Origin: Pratylenchus scribneri
Taxonomy: Eukaryota; Nematoda; Chromadorea; Rhabditida; Pratylenchidae
Length of the DNA: 64,000 bases
NCBI GenBank assembly: GCA_030063045.1
Contig: JAQSEB010000248.1
Span: 1-64,000, forward strand
Direction of reading: 5' to 3'
Every line of letters begins with the position of its first letter. Positions within the stretch are counted from its first letter, which is position 1. Shown piece by piece: positions 60,542 through 64,000 of this stretch. Position numbers and translations under genes: made by a program. The notes under the pieces were generated by a model. The model was not told the DNA's origin and did not search any database. It saw only the letters and a list, made by a program, of their open reading frames with translations.

Positions 60542-63500
60542 GTCTAGGGTTAGGGCTAGGGGTTAGGGTTAGGTAGGTAGGGTAGGGGGAAAAATTTCAA
60601 AAAACTAGAAAATTTCTAAAAAATCGAAAAATCATAGAAAAAACCGAGAAAAATCCCGAAAAACGGGGAAAAATCAATGAAAAACAAGCCTCGCCGGAGG
60701 CGATTTTCAAATTGAAAAATGAAAAATTCCAAAAAAAATTCGCCTCGGCCAGCCTAAAGGCGTGGCCGAGTTTTGAAATATTCTTTTTGGGGAAAAACGG
60801 CCCAGAAAAAAATTGGAAAAAAATATGCCTGGAAGGCAGTGGCTGAAATACTAAGATAAGAATTTAAGAGGGAAAAAACTAAGAAAAATATATAAGAAAA
60901 AAAATTAGAATCGACTAAGAAAAAACTAAGAAATTTAGAAAAAAAAAGGAAGCGAATAGGCAGGTAAGTGTGATTAGAAAGAGAGGGGATACTGTATTAA
61001 TAGAAGAGAAAAATTAGTAGGGGCTTAGGTATAGGGTTTCTAGGGCCCTTGGGGAAGAGATTAAAAAAATAAGAAATTTTGAAAAACTAATAAGAAAAAC
61101 AATAGAAGCCATTATGTATCGGCTGATGAGAGAAAAAGAGAAAAAAAAATTTCAGACAGCGCCAGGATGTCCGCCTCAAGCCAGGGTATCCGCATAGAGC
61201 TTGGGTATGGGCTAGGGTCTAGGGTTAGGGCTAGGGGTTAGGGTTAGGTAGGTAGGGTAGGGGGGAAAATTTCAAAAAACTAGAAAATTCCTAAAAAATT
61301 CGAAAAATCATAGAAAAAACTGAGAAAAATCCCGAAAATCGGGGAAAATCAATGAAAAATTGGCCTCGCTGGAAGCGATTTTCAAAATGAAAAATGAAAA
61401 ATTCCCAAAAAAATTCGCCTCGTCCAGCCTAAAGGCGTGGCCGAGTTTTGAAAAATTCTTTTAAAAAAAAATCGGCCCGAAAAAAATCGAAAAAAAATGC
61501 CTGGAAGGCAGAGGCCGAAAAACTAAGAAAAGAATCTAAAAATGAGAGAAAAAAACTAAGAAAAATATATAAGAAAAAAAAGTTAGAATAAACTAAGAAA
61601 TTTAGAAAAGAAAGGAGGCGAATAGGCAGGTAAGTGTGATTAGAAAGAGAGGAGGATACTGTATTATTAGAAGAGAAAAATTAGTAGGGGCTTAGGTATA
61701 GGGTTTCTAGGGCCCTTGGGGAAGAGATTAAAAAAATAAGAAATTTTGAAAAACTAATAAGAAAAACAATAGAAGCCATTATGTATCGGCTGATGAGAGA
61801 AAAAGAGAAAAAAAAATTTCAGACAGCGCCAGGATGTCCGCCTCAAGCCAGGGTATCCGCATAGAGCTTGGGTATGGGCTAGGGTCTAGGGTTAGGGCTA
61901 GGGGTTAGGGTTAGGTAGGTAGGGTAGGGGGAAAAATTTCAAAAAACTAGAAAATTTCTAAAAAATCGAAAAATCATAGAAAAAACCGAGAAAAATCCCG
62001 AAAAACGGGGAAAAATCAATGAAAAACAAGCCTCGCCGGAGGCGATTTTCAAATTGAAAAATGAAAAATTCCAAAAAAAATTCGCCTCGGCCAGCCTAAA
62101 GGCGTGGCCGAGTTTTGAAATATTCTTTTTGGGGAAAAACGGCCCAGAAAAAAATTGGAAAAAAATATGCCTGGAAGGCAGTGGCTGAAATACTAAGATA
62201 AGAATTTAAGAGGGAAAAAACTAAGAAAAATATATAAGAAAAAAAATTAGAATCGACTAAGAAAAAACTAAGAAATTTAGAAAAAAAAAGGAAGCGAATA
62301 GGCAGGTAAGTGTGATTAGAAAGAGAGGGGATACTGTATTAATAGAAGAGAAAAATTAGTAGGGGCTTAGGTATAGGGTTTCTAGGGCCCTTGGGGAAGA
62401 GATTAAAAAAATAAGAAATTTTGAAAAACTAATAAGAAAAACAATAGAAGCCATTATGTATCGGCTGATGAGAGAAAAAGAGAAAAAAAAATTTCAGACA
62501 GCGCCAGGATGTCCGCCTCAAGCCAGGGTATCCGCATAGAGCTTGGGTATGGGCTAGGGTCTAGGGTTAGGGCTAGGGGTTAGGGTTAGGTAGGTAGGGT
62601 AGGGGGGAAAATTTCAAAAAACTAGAAAATTCCTAAAAAATTCGAAAAATCATAGAAAAAACTGAGAAAAATCCCGAAAATCGGGGAAAATCAATGAAAA
62701 ATTGGCCTCGCTGGAAGCGATTTTCAAAATGAAAAATGAAAAATTCCCAAAAAAATTCGCCTCGTCCAGCCTAAAGGCGTGGCCGAGTTTTGAAAAATTC
62801 TTTTAAAAAAAAATCGGCCCGAAAAAAATCGAAAAAAAATGCCTGGAAGGCAGAGGCCGAAAAACTAAGAAAAGAATCTAAAAATGAGAGAAAAAAACTA
62901 AGAAAAATATATAAGAAAAAAAAGTTAGAATAAACTAAGAAATTTAGAAAAGAAAGGAGGCGAATAGGCAGGTAAGTGTGATTAGAAAGAGAGGAGGATA
63001 CTGTATTATTAGAAGAGAAAAATTAGTAGGGGCTTAGGTATAGGGTTTCTAGGGCCCTTGGGGAATCCAATGAAAAACTAAGAATTTTAGAAAAACTAAT
63101 GAAAAATTGAAGCCAATAGATATTGGCTGATTGAGAGAAAAAATGATTAGAAAAAATTTCAGTGAGCGCCAGGATGTCCGCCTATCGCCAGGGTATCCGC
63201 CTAGAGCTTGGGTATGGGCTAGGGTCTAGGGTTAGGGGTAGGGGTTAGGGTTAGGTAGGTAGGGTAGGGGAAAAATTTCAAAAAATCCGAAAAAAACATG
63301 AAAAAACAAGAAAAAATTCCAAAAAAATGAGAAAAATCCCGAAAATCGGGGAAAAATCAATGAAAAACAGGCCTCGCCGGAGGCGATTTTCAAATTGAAA
63401 AATGAAAAATTCCAAAAAAAATTCGCCTCGGCCAGCCTAAAGGCGTGGCCGAGTTTTGAAATATTCTTTTTGGGGAAAAACGGCCCAGAAAAAAATTGGA

Positions 63501-64000
63501 AAAAAATATGCCTGGAAGGCAGAGGCTGAAAAACAAAGAAAAGAATCTAAAAATAGAGAAAAAAGGAAGAAAAAAAACTAAGAAAAAAAAGTTAGAATTG
63601 ACTAAGAAAAAACTAAGAAATTTAGAAAAGAAAGGAGGCGAATAGACAGGTAAGTGTGATTAGAAAGAGAGAGAGGATAATGTATTATTAGAAGAGAAAA
63701 ATTAGTAGGGGCTTAGGTATAGGGTTTCTAGGGCCCTTGGGGAAGAGATTAAAAAAATAAGAAATTTTGAAAAACTAATAAGAAAAACAATAGAAGCCAT
63801 TATGTATCGGCTGATGAGAGAAAAAGAGAAAAAAAAATTTCAGACAGCGCCAGGATGTCCGCCTCAAGCCAGGGTATCCGCATAGAGCTTGGGTATGGGC
63901 TAGGGTCTAGGGTTAGGGCTAGGGGTTAGGGTTAGGTAGGTAGGGTAGGGGGAAAAATTTCAAAAAACTAGAAAATTTCTAAAAAATCGAAAAATCATAG

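Larger units (their letters stand above)
47440..64000 (+). repeat. Complex G-rich telomere-like tandem array, about 25 units of 665-681 bp
   Basis: The anchor GTCTAGGG inside the G-rich tract falls at 47711, 48383, 49062, 49743, 50410, 51082, 51763, 52430, 53103, 53782, 54461, 55142, 55815, 56494, 57175, 57842, 58515, 59194, 59875, 60542, 61217, 61884, 62559, 63224 and 63905. The unit types in order are A B B C A B C A B B B A B B C A B B C A C A C B A. Each unit has a tract such as GGGCTAGGGTCTAGGGTTAG, able in principle to form a G-quadruplex, with the G-rich strand running 5'-3' to the right as at a right-hand chromosome end. The array continues past the window. Canonical nematode TTAGGC runs are absent. 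Root-knot nematodes are reported to lack TTAGGC and to have long, G-rich, oriented composite telomeric repeats, which fits. It could instead be an internal subtelomeric satellite. Confidence 0.85.

Noticed and set aside
47440..64000. CRISPR-like array
   Set aside because: The unit is about 670 bp with no short unique spacers, no cas genes are present, and the sequence is eukaryotic.

Overview
The window looks like nuclear DNA of a very AT-rich nematode. Two multi-exon genes with short phase-compatible introns belong to nematode-specific chemoreceptor classes (SRE/SRA-superfamily and SRSX), splice acceptors are of the TTTTCAG type, and no prokaryotic gene organisation is present. A plant-parasitic tylenchid such as a root-knot nematode is my best guess. 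It rests on composition, a small cysteine-rich secreted protein gene, and a complex G-rich terminal-type repeat instead of canonical TTAGGC. It is an inference, not proof.

Layout. (1) 1-9.2 kb is the genic part: a partial coding exon (3-143), a five-exon SRE-like receptor (873-3430), a two-exon secreted Cys-rich peptide gene (4246-4853), and a six-exon SRSX receptor (6998-9173) broken by a 7-bp tandem duplication. (2) 9.2-31.6 kb has no intact gene. It holds decayed receptor exons, a 915-bp TA-flanked MITE, a 1.4-kb direct duplication, a palindromic minisatellite, and roughly thirty copies of an AT-rich module. Each module carries a short (about 15-20 nt), GC-richer island that differs in nearly every copy. 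(3) 31.65-45.82 kb is a tandem array of a 5.71-kb unit: two full, nearly identical copies and a third cut off at 45,821. Each unit holds a tRNA-derived SINE-like element, a TTCGACAGT minisatellite, several modules and exon remnants; the truncated third copy holds only the first part of these. (4) 45.82-47.44 kb is abruptly purine-rich on the + strand and contains diverged relatives of the following repeat. (5) 47.44 kb to the window end is a tandem array of about 25 units of 665-681 bp in three types (A, B, C), with a 2,700-bp A-B-B-C higher-order repeat. Every unit has a G-rich TAGGG-like tract oriented 5'-3' toward the right, several short hairpins, and consensus-like splice signals. This is best read as a complex telomeric or subtelomeric array.

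The two most interesting items are the hypervariable-island modules (possibly unique small-RNA loci or array spacers) and the complex telomere-like array with its structured, splice-signal-bearing unit. Functions proposed for either are hypotheses. All alignments were done by eye.
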